6,125 nt of DNA from Synechococcaceae cyanobacterium (GCA_947460085.1 CANHGA010000127.1:1-6125), one strand, 5' to 3'. Shown: positions 1 through 6,069, numbered from the stretch's first letter. The notes: generated by a model not told the origin, from the sequence alone. Program-made: numbers and translations.

Positions 1-934
1 TGAGGCGGTGAGCCTGGAGTGGCTTCCCCGCTGGATTGCCATCATCGGCAGCGGCTATATCGGCCTGGAATTTGCCGATGTCTACACGGCCCTGGGCTGC
101 GAGGTCACGATGGTTGAGGCCCTCGACAAGGTGATGCCCACCTTCGATCCCGACATTGCCAAGATCGCCGCCCGCCACTTGATTGAGGGGCGCGATATCG
201 ATGCCCGCTCGGGGGTGCTGGCCCGCAAAATCACCCCCGGTTGTCCGGTGAAAATTGAGCTGGCTGACATGAAAACCAAGGAGCTGGTGGAAACCCTGGA
301 GGTGGATGCGGTGCTGGTGGCCACCGGCCGGGTGCCCGTGAGCAAAGACCTCAACCTGGCCTCCATGGGGGTGGAAACCAACCGGGGCTTTATCCCCGTG
401 GATGACCAGATGCGGGTGCTGGCGGGGGGGGAGCCCGTGGCGAATCTGTGGGCCGTGGGCGATGTGACCGGAAAAATGATGCTGGCCCACACCGCCGCCG
501 CCCAGGGGGCCGTGGCCGTCGACAACATCCTGGGTCACCCCCGCTCCATCGACTACCGCTCGATCCCCGCGGCCACCTTCACCCCCCCCGAGATCAGCTC
601 CGTGGGCCTCTCCGAGGCCGATGCCAAGGCCCTGGCGGCCCAGGACGGGTTTGAACTGGGATCGGTGCGCAGCTACTTCAAGGCCAATTCCAAGGCCCTG
701 GCCGAACTCGAGAGTGAAGGCTTGATGAAGTTGCTGTTCAACAAGGCCACCGGCGAAGTGCTCGGGGCCCACATCTATGGCCTGCATGCGGCCGATTTGA
801 TCCAGGAGATCGCCAACGCCGTGGCCCGCCGCCAGGGTGTGAAACAGCTCGTGAACGAAGTGCACACCCATCCCACCTTGAGCGAGGTGGTGGAAGTGGC
901 CTACAAGCAGGCTGTCCAGCAGGTGGCCGCTTGA
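1..934 (+). CDS. lpdA: Dihydrolipoamide dehydrogenase (E3), C-terminal part; 5' end outside the window
   Basis: E3 is a cytoplasmic flavoenzyme that reoxidises dihydrolipoyl groups with NAD+ in 2-oxoacid dehydrogenase complexes and in the glycine cleavage system. The reading frame is open from base 2 with no start expected here: the FAD-binding N-terminus and redox-active CxxxxC motif must lie upstream. The GTG at base 8 is internal. About 310 residues are visible. In order, counting from that GTG, they hold the NAD-binding Rossmann motif GSGYIGLEFA (residues 14-23), the ATGR segment (105-108), the second FAD contact WAVGDVTGKMMLAHTAAAQG (148-167), and the dimerisation domain ending in HTHPTLSE (286-293), which carries the catalytic His-Glu pair. 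One oddity is FTPPEIS at 191-197, where the family usually has FTHPE or YTDPE. The gene ends 2 bp before trpC, so the two are probably cotranscribed. Identity is certain; confusion with glutathione or mercuric reductase is unlikely given the C-terminal motif. Confidence 0.95.
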   Translation, partial: EAVSLEWLPRWIAIIGSGYIGLEFADVYTALGCEVTMVEALDKVMPTFDPDIAKIAARHLIEGRDIDARSGVLARKITPGCPVKIELADMKTKELVETLEVDAVLVATGRVPVSKDLNLASMGVETNRGFIPVDDQMRVLAGGEPVANLWAVGDVTGKMMLAHTAAAQGAVAVDNILGHPRSIDYRSIPAATFTPPEISSVGLSEADAKALAAQDGFELGSVRSYFKANSKALAELESEGLMKLLFNKATGEVLGAHIYGLHAADLIQEIANAVARRQGVKQLVNEVHTHPTLSEVVEVAYKQAVQQVAA

Positions 935-936
935 CC

Positions 937-1845
937 ATGGAGATCCGCCGCCGGCCCCCCAACCCCAAGATCAAGGTGGCCTTCTTGGAATACGCCATCC
1001 CCCATGCGGAGGGTGAGCCGCGCCACATCCTCGAAAAGATTGTCTGGGAAAAGGATCGGGAAGTGGCGGTGGCCCGCGAACGGGTGCCGCTTCAGAAACT
1101 CAAAGACCAGGTGGCCGATCTGCCCGCCACCCGCGATTTTCGCGCTGCCCTGTTGGCGGCTTGCCGCAAGCCAGCGGTGATTGCGGAAGTCAAAAAAGCC
1201 AGCCCCAGCAAGGGGGTGATCCGCGAAGACTTCGACCCGATCGCCATTGCCAAGGGTTACGCGGCGGGGGGAGCGAGCTGCCTGTCGGTGCTCACCGATC
1301 GCACGTTTTTCCAGGGGGGCTTTGAGGTGCTGGTGGCCGTGCGCCAGGCCGTGGAGCTGCCCCTGCTCTGCAAGGACTTCATCCTTAGCCCCTACCAGCT
1401 CTACCAAGCCCGGGCGGCCGGAGCCGATGCGGCCCTGTTGATTGCGGCGATCCTCACCGACCAAGACATCGCCTACCTGCTCAAGGTGGCCCGGGCCCTG
1501 GGCCTGGCGGTGTTGGTGGAGGTGCACGACGCCGGGGAGCTGGAGCGGGTGCTGGCCCTGCCGGTGTGGAACGAACCCCAGGGGGCGGCCCACACCCTGA
1601 TCGGCATCAACAACCGGGATTTGGCCACCTTCCACACCGATTTGGCCACCACCGAGCAGCTCACCGCCGACTACGGCGAGCAGATCCGCGCCAAAGGAGC
1701 CCTGTTGGTGAGTGAATCGGGGCTCTTTACCCGCGACGACCTGGACCGGGTGCAGAACGCCGGCGCCGATGCGGTGCTGGTGGGCGAAGCCCTGATGCGC
1801 CAAGCCGATGTGACGGCCGCCCTGGAAACCCTGATCAAGGGCTGA
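937..1845 (+). CDS. trpC: Indole-3-glycerol phosphate synthase
   Basis: This cytoplasmic enzyme closes the indole ring of tryptophan by converting carboxyphenylamino-deoxyribulose 5-phosphate to indole-3-glycerol phosphate. The 302-residue product is a single TIM barrel preceded by an extension of about 30 residues of the kind seen in cyanobacterial TrpC (the canonical start ILEKIV lies at 31-36). Expected catalytic residues, placed by family comparison, are E84 and K86 in AEVKKASPSKG, K146 in LCKDFI, E195 in LVEVHD, N225 in GINNRDL, and E260-S261 in SESG. ATG 937 was chosen because the protein then begins MEIRRRPPNP, as in relatives. The in-frame TTG at 931 overlaps the lpdA stop and adds only two residues. 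A weak Shine-Dalgarno AGGTGG lies about 10 bases upstream. Residues 209-220 (after LAL, before LIGINN) look longer than in the usual family. It is monofunctional, with no TrpF domain. It sits 2 bp after lpdA and converges on rpsD. Confidence 0.96.
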   Translation: MEIRRRPPNPKIKVAFLEYAIPHAEGEPRHILEKIVWEKDREVAVARERVPLQKLKDQVADLPATRDFRAALLAACRKPAVIAEVKKASPSKGVIREDFDPIAIAKGYAAGGASCLSVLTDRTFFQGGFEVLVAVRQAVELPLLCKDFILSPYQLYQARAAGADAALLIAAILTDQDIAYLLKVARALGLAVLVEVHDAGELERVLALPVWNEPQGAAHTLIGINNRDLATFHTDLATTEQLTADYGEQIRAKGALLVSESGLFTRDDLDRVQNAGADAVLVGEALMRQADVTAALETLIKG

Positions 1846-1895
1846 GCGCCACCTGCCCAGCAACTCCACGGAGCCCAACGGAGTCCAAGAAGCAC

Positions 1896-1923
1896 AAAAA
1901 AGCCCCCGCTTTTGGCGGGGGCT
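1896..1923 (-). terminator. Rho-independent terminator of rpsD
   Basis: AGCCCCCGC (1901-1909) and GCGGGGGCT (1915-1923) form a perfect 9-bp stem with a 5-base loop. Bases 1896-1901 are six A's on the plus strand, so the minus-strand transcript reads stem, loop, stem, then a run of U: a textbook intrinsic terminator for rpsD, about 35 bases after its stop codon. Read on the plus strand, only two T's follow the stem, so efficient termination of trpC here is doubtful, though the hairpin may still slow polymerase arriving from trpC. Confidence 0.9.
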
Positions 1924-1927
1924 TGGC

Positions 1928-1945
1928 AACCAACGGCGTTGGGTT
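1928..1945. other. Second small inverted repeat between trpC and rpsD
   Basis: CCAAC (1930-1934) and GTTGG (1938-1942) can pair around GGC. Two further A-T pairs are possible if one G is bulged out. The plus-strand copy is followed by only three T's, so it could be a weak terminator or pause site for trpC transcripts. On the minus strand it lies between the rpsD stop codon and the strong terminator. Its function is not proven by sequence alone. Confidence 0.35.
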
Positions 1946-1957
1946 TGATCCTGAAGA

Positions 1958-2566
1958 TCAGACCTTGCGGGAGTAAAACTCGACCACCAGGAGTTCGTTG
2001 ATTTCGAGGGCGACCCACTCGCGCTCGCACTTGCTGATCACCTTGGCGGTGAGCTTGTTCTTGTCGAGTTCGAGGTGGGGCGGGATGTTGGCCAAACCTG
2101 GGAAGGCCAGGTTGCCTTCGGCGAGCAACTTGCTTTGCTTGCGCTCCCGAATGGCCACCACGTCGCCGGCCTTGCACTGGAAGCTGGCGATGTCCACGAC
2201 GCGACCGTTCACGGTCACGTGGCCATGGTTCACCAGCTGGCGGGCACCGGGAACGGTGGGGCCAAAACCGAGGCGGAAGCAGACGTTGTCGAGCCTGTTT
2301 TCCAAAAGCTTGAGCAGGTTGGTTCCGGTAGAACCCTCCTGGGCACGGGCTTTCTTCACGTAGCGAACCAGCTGACGTTCGGAAATGCCGTAGTTGAAGC
2401 GAAGCTTCTGCTTCTCTTCGAGGCGGATGGCGTATTCGGAGCGCTTGCGACGGGCTTGGCCGTGCTGACCGGGGGGATAAGACCGCTTGGCGGACTTACG
2501 GGTGAGACCGGGAAGGTCTCCCAAGCGCCGCGTAATCCTCAGTCGAGGGCCGCGGTAGCGAGACAT
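1958..2566 (-). CDS. rpsD: 30S ribosomal protein S4
   Basis: S4 is a primary 16S rRNA-binding protein that nucleates 30S assembly, and in several bacteria it also represses its own synthesis. The product has 202 residues, the normal length for cyanobacterial and plastid S4. It begins MSRYRGPRLRITRRLG. The basic segment LTRKSAKRSYPPGQHGQ occupies residues 21-37. The S4 RNA-binding domain spans about 83-145, with TNLLKLLENRLDN and ARQLVNHGHVTVNGR. The protein ends in LVVEFYSRKV. No Cys zinc knuckle is present at the N-terminus, as is usual in this lineage. The frame stays open upstream of ATG 2566, but the family start is unambiguous and the extension resembles no known protein. No Shine-Dalgarno is visible (GCATTCCTTTTC precedes ATG). 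The gene stands alone, away from the alpha operon, as in other cyanobacteria. It is divergent from yidD and has its own terminator downstream. Confidence 0.97.
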   Translation of the reverse strand: MSRYRGPRLRITRRLGDLPGLTRKSAKRSYPPGQHGQARRKRSEYAIRLEEKQKLRFNYGISERQLVRYVKKARAQEGSTGTNLLKLLENRLDNVCFRLGFGPTVPGARQLVNHGHVTVNGRVVDIASFQCKAGDVVAIRERKQSKLLAEGNLAFPGLANIPPHLELDKNKLTAKVISKCEREWVALEINELLVVEFYSRKV

Positions 2567-2707
2567 GAAAAGGAATGCATGGGACGGAATGGGGCTGCCA
2601 AGGCAACCCATGGCGCTGGAGCATCGAGCATGCTGGGGAGATCCCCGCAGGTCCGCGCTTTGCTGCGCCAACGGTCGATCCTATCGGTTGGCCCCCGGGC
2701 CCTCGGC
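2567..2707. promoter_or_regulatory. Divergent intergenic region between rpsD and yidD
   Basis: These 141 bases must hold the promoter for rpsD on the minus strand and probably one for the yidD operon on the plus strand. No convincing -35/-10 pair is visible on either strand. The best isolated minus-strand -10-like hexamer is TAGGAT (bases 2683-2678), with no matching -35. Short inverted repeats occur (GGGG-AGAT-CCCC at 2635-2646, GCATGC at 2628-2633), plus the leader hairpin listed separately. No tRNA, no further ORF with coding character and no insertion sequence was seen. Confidence 0.45.
2592..2609 (-). promoter_or_regulatory. Candidate leader hairpin upstream of rpsD
   Basis: In the minus-strand transcript, GGGUUGC (bases 2609-2603) pairs with GCAGCCC (2598-2592) through seven base pairs, one of them G-U, closed by the loop CUUG. 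G(CUUG)C is a known stable tetraloop. The hairpin ends 25 bases before the rpsD start codon. A competing pairing of CAUGGG (2612-2607) with CCCAUG (2583-2578) would use the same GGG, so the two folds exclude each other. The structure is seen in the sequence. A role in S4 autoregulation is inference. Confidence 0.35.
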
Positions 2708-2950
2708 ATGGACGAGGTTCCGGGGGCATCGGGCTGGCTAGGCGCGGTCTTACTGGCTGTGATTGGCTTCTATCGCCACTGGATTTCGCCCCTGCTGGGG
2801 CCTCGCTGCCGCTTCATCCCCAGCTGCAGCGCCTATGGCCTCGAGGCGATCGCCCGCCATGGGGCGGCCCGGGGCAGTTGGCTGACCCTCAAGCGGCTGC
2901 TGCGCTGCCATCCCTGGACGCCCTGTGGCTGCGACCCGGTGCCCGATTGA
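2708..2950 (+). CDS. yidD: Membrane protein insertion efficiency factor YidD
   Basis: YidD is a small membrane-associated protein, acting at the inner face of the membrane, thought to help YidC insert membrane proteins. The product has 80 residues from ATG 2708, typical for the family (about 70-85). A short hydrophobic or amphipathic N-terminal helix (GWLGAVLLAVIGFY) leads into the signature RHWISPLLGPRCRFIPSCSA, then YGLEAIARHGA, LKRLLRCHPW and the tail PCGCDPVPD. The conserved cysteines (in RCRF, PSCSAY, RCHPW, PCGC) are all present. Upstream the frame is open only as an antisense shadow of rpsD, and no Shine-Dalgarno marks ATG 2708, so the start could differ by a few codons. In many bacteria yidD lies beside rpmH-rnpA-yidC. 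Here it is divergent from rpsD and heads a run with the glutaredoxin-like gene and murE. Confidence 0.93.
   Translation: MDEVPGASGWLGAVLLAVIGFYRHWISPLLGPRCRFIPSCSAYGLEAIARHGAARGSWLTLKRLLRCHPWTPCGCDPVPD
2845..2854. repeat. HIP1 palindrome (full 10-mer)
   Basis: GGCGATCGCC, the full form of the highly iterated palindrome of cyanobacteria (core GCGATCGC), lies inside yidD. It is useful mainly as a lineage marker. Confidence 0.6.
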
Positions 2951-2963
2951 TGGTGGAGTTTTG

Positions 2964-3266
2964 ATGGGTGATGTTGTGATGCCTGTTTTGGAGGGCCAGC
3001 TGCTGTTGTTCACCCGCCAGGGCTGCTGCCTCTGCGACGGCCTGGCGGAGAAATTGGCGGCCCTGGTGCCCGCCCCCCCAATCACCCGGATTGATGTGGA
3101 TGGCGACCCGGCCCTGCAGGCCCGCTACGGCCTGGAGGTGCCGGTGTTGGCGGTGGCCAGGGGCTCGGCTGACTGGCAGGAGTTGCCCCGGGTTCCGCCC
3201 CGGCTGAGCGGGGACGGGCTGGCCGTTTGGTTGCACAAGAACGGTTTTGCTGGCCAGCAGGCTTAG
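2964..3266 (+). CDS. Glutaredoxin-like (DUF836 / Glrx-like) small thiol protein
   Basis: The product is a 100-residue thioredoxin-fold protein, probably cytoplasmic. It fits the glutaredoxin-like family Pfam PF05768, whose substrates are mostly unknown. The first strand LLLFTR leads into GCCLCDGL, giving a CxxC with C21 and C24 (and a further Cys at 22). The second strand is ITRIDVDGD (40-48), and the expected cis-proline is in LEVPVLAV (P60). No signal peptide or membrane helix is seen. ATG 2964 is preceded by GGAG with five bases between, the clearest Shine-Dalgarno in the window. An internal ATG at 2979 and a GTG at 2925 overlapping yidD are less likely starts. The gene begins 13 bp after yidD and ends 18 bp before murE, which suggests cotranscription. 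A disulfide-related role next to the Cys-rich YidD is tempting but unproven. Confidence 0.85.
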   Translation: MGDVVMPVLEGQLLLFTRQGCCLCDGLAEKLAALVPAPPITRIDVDGDPALQARYGLEVPVLAVARGSADWQELPRVPPRLSGDGLAVWLHKNGFAGQQA

Positions 3267-3284
3267 AAAGGCGCCAGCTGGTTG

Positions 3285-4850
3285 ATGCCCCCCATGGCCC
3301 CGTTGCTCCATCCGCTCCTGGCCCAGGTGGGATTGGAGGTGCCGGCTGGTTTGGCCAATGGGGAGATCACCAGCCTCACCTGTGATTCCAGGCGGGTGGG
3401 CCCAGGCACCCTGTTTGTGGGGTTGCCCGGCGCCCAGGTGGATGGCGGCAGCTTCTGGCCCCAGGCCCTGGCGGCGGGAGCGGCGGCGGCCCTGATTGGT
3501 GAAGCCGCGGCGGCGGCCAACCCACCGGCGGCAGGGGATGCGGTGGTGGTGGTGCCCGATCCGGTGGCCCAGTGGGCCGGGGCGTTGGCGGCGGAGTTCT
3601 GGGGCCGCCCGAGCGGGGCCATGGCCTTGATCGGGGTGACCGGCACCAATGGCAAAACCACCACCACCTATTTGATTGAGCACTTGGCGGCAGGTGCCCA
3701 GCGGCCTGCGGCCCTGTTTGGCACCCTGGTGAACCGCTGGCCGGGCTCCAGCGTGACGGCCCAACACACCACGGCCTTTGCCGACCTGCTCCAGGCCCAG
3801 TTGGCCCAGGCGGTAGCTGCGGGTGCGGCCATTGGGGCCATGGAGGTGAGCTCCCATGCCCTCGACCAACAGCGGGTGGCGGGCTGCGGATTTGCGGGGG
3901 CAGTGTTCACCAACCTCACCCAGGACCACCTCGACTACCACCCGTCGATGGAGGCCTATTTCGAGGCCAAGGCGCGCCTGTTTGAGCCGCCTTTGCTGGG
4001 TGGTGGTGCTGGTGCCATTGCTTCCCAAAACCACGGGAGCGCCGTGGTCAATGGCGACGATCCCTGGGGGGCCCGCTTGATCGAGCGACTCAAGCCCCGC
4101 CTGGGCGAGCGCTGCTGGCGCAGTTCCCTGGTGGATGCCAGCGCTGAGCTGCATGTCAGGGGGCTGGAGCTGGGGGCGGCCGGCATGGCGGGCACCCTGG
4201 TGAGCCCGGTGGGGGAAGGGCGTTTCTCCACGCCCCTGGTGGGGGCCTTTAACGCCATGAACCTGTTGCAGGCCGTGGGCGCCCTGCTGCAACAGGGGCT
4301 ACCCCTGCCTGAATTGCTGGATGGCCTGGCCAGCTTCAACGGGGTGCCGGGCCGGATGGAGCGGGTGACCGTGGTCGCTGAGGGTGCACCTACAGGAGCG
4401 ACAGCTGTGGCCTTACCAGCGGTGGTGGTGGATTACGCCCACACCCCCGATGGCCTGGAGAACGCCCTGGCCGCCTGCCGGCCCTTTTGCCAGGGCCAAC
4501 TGATTTGTGTGTTTGGCTGCGGCGGCGACCGGGACCGCAGCAAGCGGCCCCAGATGGGGGCGATCGCGGCCCGCCTGGCCGACCAGGTGGTGGTGACCTC
4601 CGACAACCCCCGTACCGAGGATCCAGCCGGCATCCTGCAACACGTGGTGGCGGGGATTCCAGCTGGAATGGCCCCGGTGGTGGAAGCCGATCGGGCCGTG
4701 GCGATTGCCCGGGCCATCGCTGCTGCGGGCCCCCAGGATCTGGTGTTGATCGCGGGCAAGGGCCACGAGGACTATCAGATCCTGGCAACGGGCCGCATCC
4801 ATTTCGATGACCGGGAAGAGGCGGCCCAGGCCCTGCGCGCCAGGTTGTAG
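3285..4850 (+). CDS. murE: UDP-N-acetylmuramoyl-L-alanyl-D-glutamate--2,6-diaminopimelate ligase
   Basis: MurE is a cytoplasmic ATP-dependent ligase that adds meso-diaminopimelate to UDP-MurNAc-L-Ala-D-Glu in peptidoglycan synthesis. The product has 521 residues. The N-terminal uridine-binding domain includes LTCDSRRVGPGTLFVGLPG (31-49). The central ATPase domain has the P-loop GTNGKTTTTYL (120-130), EVSSHAL (187-193), FTNLTQDHLDYH (208-219) and FEAKARLF (226-233), whose lysine is the one carbamylated in the family. The C-terminal domain has GRMERV (356-361), VVDYAHTPDGLENAL (382-396), FGCGGDRDRSKRP (410-422), DNPRTEDP (440-447) and AGKGHEDYQ (490-498). The DNPR motif indicates meso-DAP rather than lysine. 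Relative to the E. coli enzyme of about 495 residues, extra Gly/Ala-rich stretches occur near 238-251 and 367-378. ATG 3285 was chosen; TTG 3282 and ATG 3294 are alternatives, and no strong Shine-Dalgarno decides. It is last in the yidD run and converges on the aminotransferase gene. Confidence 0.96.
   Translation: MPPMAPLLHPLLAQVGLEVPAGLANGEITSLTCDSRRVGPGTLFVGLPGAQVDGGSFWPQALAAGAAAALIGEAAAAANPPAAGDAVVVVPDPVAQWAGALAAEFWGRPSGAMALIGVTGTNGKTTTTYLIEHLAAGAQRPAALFGTLVNRWPGSSVTAQHTTAFADLLQAQLAQAVAAGAAIGAMEVSSHALDQQRVAGCGFAGAVFTNLTQDHLDYHPSMEAYFEAKARLFEPPLLGGGAGAIASQNHGSAVVNGDDPWGARLIERLKPRLGERCWRSSLVDASAELHVRGLELGAAGMAGTLVSPVGEGRFSTPLVGAFNAMNLLQAVGALLQQGLPLPELLDGLASFNGVPGRMERVTVVAEGAPTGATAVALPAVVVDYAHTPDGLENALAACRPFCQGQLICVFGCGGDRDRSKRPQMGAIAARLADQVVVTSDNPRTEDPAGILQHVVAGIPAGMAPVVEADRAVAIARAIAAAGPQDLVLIAGKGHEDYQILATGRIHFDDREEAAQALRARL
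4560..4567. repeat. HIP1 core octamer
   Basis: GCGATCGC, the cyanobacterial HIP1 core, lies inside murE. The flanking bases give GGCGATCGCG, so only the core and one side match the full decamer. Confidence 0.5.
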
Positions 4851-4853
4851 GAG

Positions 4854-6026
4854 CTAGGCCTCGAGGCCTTGGAGGGCTTCGATCAGCCGGCTGATGTCGG
4901 CGGCGGTGGAGGTGACGTGGGTGCAGGCCCTGAGGCAGTGGGGATCATCCAGGCTGCGCAGCCAGATCCCTTGGGCTCCGAGCTGGGACACCACGGCCTC
5001 GGGCGCTGGCCCCTCCAGGGTGAAGCTCACCAGGCCGGCCGGCGGGGGCGATTGCAGCAGGGTTTGGGCCCCGGGCACCGATTGGAGCTGCTCCCAGAGC
5101 TGCTGGCTGAGGGCCGTGATGGTGGCGTGGCGCTGCTCGGCGCTGCCTTCGGCCTCGAGCAAGGCGAGGGAGCTGTTGAGCCCGGCGAATAGGGGAATGC
5201 AGGAGGTGGCCACCTCAAAGCGGCGGCTGTCGGTGTGGAAGCCACTGCCGGCTTGGTTCTCATGGCTGAGGCTGCGCCAGCCGATCAGGGTGGGCTGGGC
5301 TTCCACCAGCACCCGCTCCGACACGGCCATGGCCCCCAGACCCTCGGGCCCGCAGCACCACTTATGGCCCGTGCAGCCGTAGATATCGGCGGCTGCGGCC
5401 GCTTCTGCCACGGGGATGCTGCCCAGGGATTGGGCCGCATCCACCAGCAGGTAGGGGTGGTTGGGGTGGCCGGCCAATTGCTGGGCTACGGCGGCAATCG
5501 GCATCAGCTGGCCCGTGTTCCACAGCAGGTGGGAGAGCACCACCAGCCGGGTTTTTGGGGACAGGGCTGCCTCCAATCGCCCTTGCACGGCCATGGCGGC
5601 GCTTGGGGCATCGCCCCGCAGATCGGCCACGGCCAGGCTGGTGATCACGAGCCCATGGCGGCGGCCCAATTCGTGGCAGGCCGCCACCACGCCGGGATGC
5701 TCGCAATCGCTGATCAGCAGTTCATCACCGGCTTGCCACGGCAGGCCCCAGAGGGGCAGCACGCAGGCCGTGGTCACGTTTTCGCTGAAGGCCACCCGAT
5801 GGGTTCCCACGCCAAACCATTGGCCCAGGTGCTGACGCAACCGGCTGGTGGTGCCTTCGATCAAGGGCCACACCGCACCAGTGAAAGGACCCAGCTCCTG
5901 GATCTGGCCCCAGGTGGTGGTGATGGCGTCAAGGGAAGGGGTGGGCAGCGGGCCCTGGCCGCCGTAGTTGAAGTAAGTCTTGTTGGCCAGGGCGGGCATC
6001 AGGGCCCTTAACGATCCTTGGGGCAT
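4854..6026 (-). CDS. Class V aminotransferase-fold PLP enzyme, L-cysteine/cystine C-S lyase-like
   Basis: The 390-residue protein has fold-type I PLP-enzyme features: SENVTTACVLPLW (81-93), SDCEHPGV (106-113), the PLP-ring Asp and neighbours in LVDAAQSLGS (194-203), and the Schiff-base lysine in GCTGHKWCCGPEG (K222). The N-terminal NKTYFNYGGQGPLP and C-terminal CLRACTHVTS resemble C-DES, the cystine lyase of Synechocystis, which makes persulfide, pyruvate and ammonia. The C-terminal Cys loop typical of SufS (RxGHHCA-like) is not seen, so the enzyme is probably not a classical desulfurase. Exact substrate is inference; isopenicillin-epimerase-like or selenocysteine lyase labels are possible in databases. 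ATG 6026 was chosen because it gives the family length and the preceding bases look non-coding. TTG 6077 would add 17 residues, and ATG 5999 would remove 9. No Shine-Dalgarno is visible. The stop lies 3 bp from the murE stop on the opposite strand. Confidence 0.85.
   Translation of the reverse strand: MPQGSLRALMPALANKTYFNYGGQGPLPTPSLDAITTTWGQIQELGPFTGAVWPLIEGTTSRLRQHLGQWFGVGTHRVAFSENVTTACVLPLWGLPWQAGDELLISDCEHPGVVAACHELGRRHGLVITSLAVADLRGDAPSAAMAVQGRLEAALSPKTRLVVLSHLLWNTGQLMPIAAVAQQLAGHPNHPYLLVDAAQSLGSIPVAEAAAAADIYGCTGHKWCCGPEGLGAMAVSERVLVEAQPTLIGWRSLSHENQAGSGFHTDSRRFEVATSCIPLFAGLNSSLALLEAEGSAEQRHATITALSQQLWEQLQSVPGAQTLLQSPPPAGLVSFTLEGPAPEAVVSQLGAQGIWLRSLDDPHCLRACTHVTSTAADISRLIEALQGLEA
4856..4869. 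repeat. Perfect 14-bp palindrome at the convergent gene junction
   Basis: AGGCCTCGAGGCCT is identical to its reverse complement. It begins at the first base of the aminotransferase stop codon as read on the plus strand and runs into that gene's last codons. As RNA it gives a 5-bp stem with a UCGA loop on either strand. Neither side has a T-tract, so it is at best a weak pause or 3'-end element for murE and the aminotransferase gene. Confidence 0.5.
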
Positions 6027-6037
6027 GGGTTCGCTGG

Positions 6038-6063
6038 TCTCTCTGGTTTTTGCTCTCTCTGGT
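6038..6063. repeat. Short direct repeat in the leader of the aminotransferase gene
   Basis: TCTCTCTGGT occurs twice, at 6038-6047 and 6054-6063, 16 bases apart from start to start. A partial copy, TCGCTGGT, sits at 6031-6038. On the minus strand these read ACCAGAGAGA, just upstream of the chosen start codon. They could bind a protein or simply be low-complexity leader sequence. Confidence 0.45.
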
Positions 6064-6069
6064 CTTTGT

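Noticed and set aside
901..1929. 342-codon open frame on the minus strand opposite trpC
   Set aside because: It lies antisense to a complete trpC with all catalytic motifs, runs through the rpsD terminator, and its composition is typical of a shadow frame.
2567..2671. 35-residue N-terminal extension of S4
   Set aside because: S4 starts MSRYRGPRLR across cyanobacteria and the 202-residue length fits. The extension only reflects an open intergenic frame.
2678..2683. TAGGAT on the minus strand as an rpsD -10 box
   Set aside because: The bases 17 upstream (CCGAGG region) bear no likeness to a -35, and the hexamer matches only four of six positions.
2075..2707. Long N-terminal extension of YidD
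   Set aside because: It is antisense to rpsD. The YidD family begins just before the hydrophobic helix, so ATG 2708 fits.
2889..4292. 467-codon open frame on the minus strand opposite the glutaredoxin-like gene and murE
   Set aside because: It is antisense to well-recognised genes. Its product is rich in Gly, His, Gln and Arg with no recognisable domain, the usual shadow in GC-rich DNA.
5235..6011. 258-codon open frame on the plus strand opposite the aminotransferase gene
   Set aside because: It is a shadow of a gene with clear PLP-enzyme motifs; the product is Gly/Gln/His-rich and unrecognisable.
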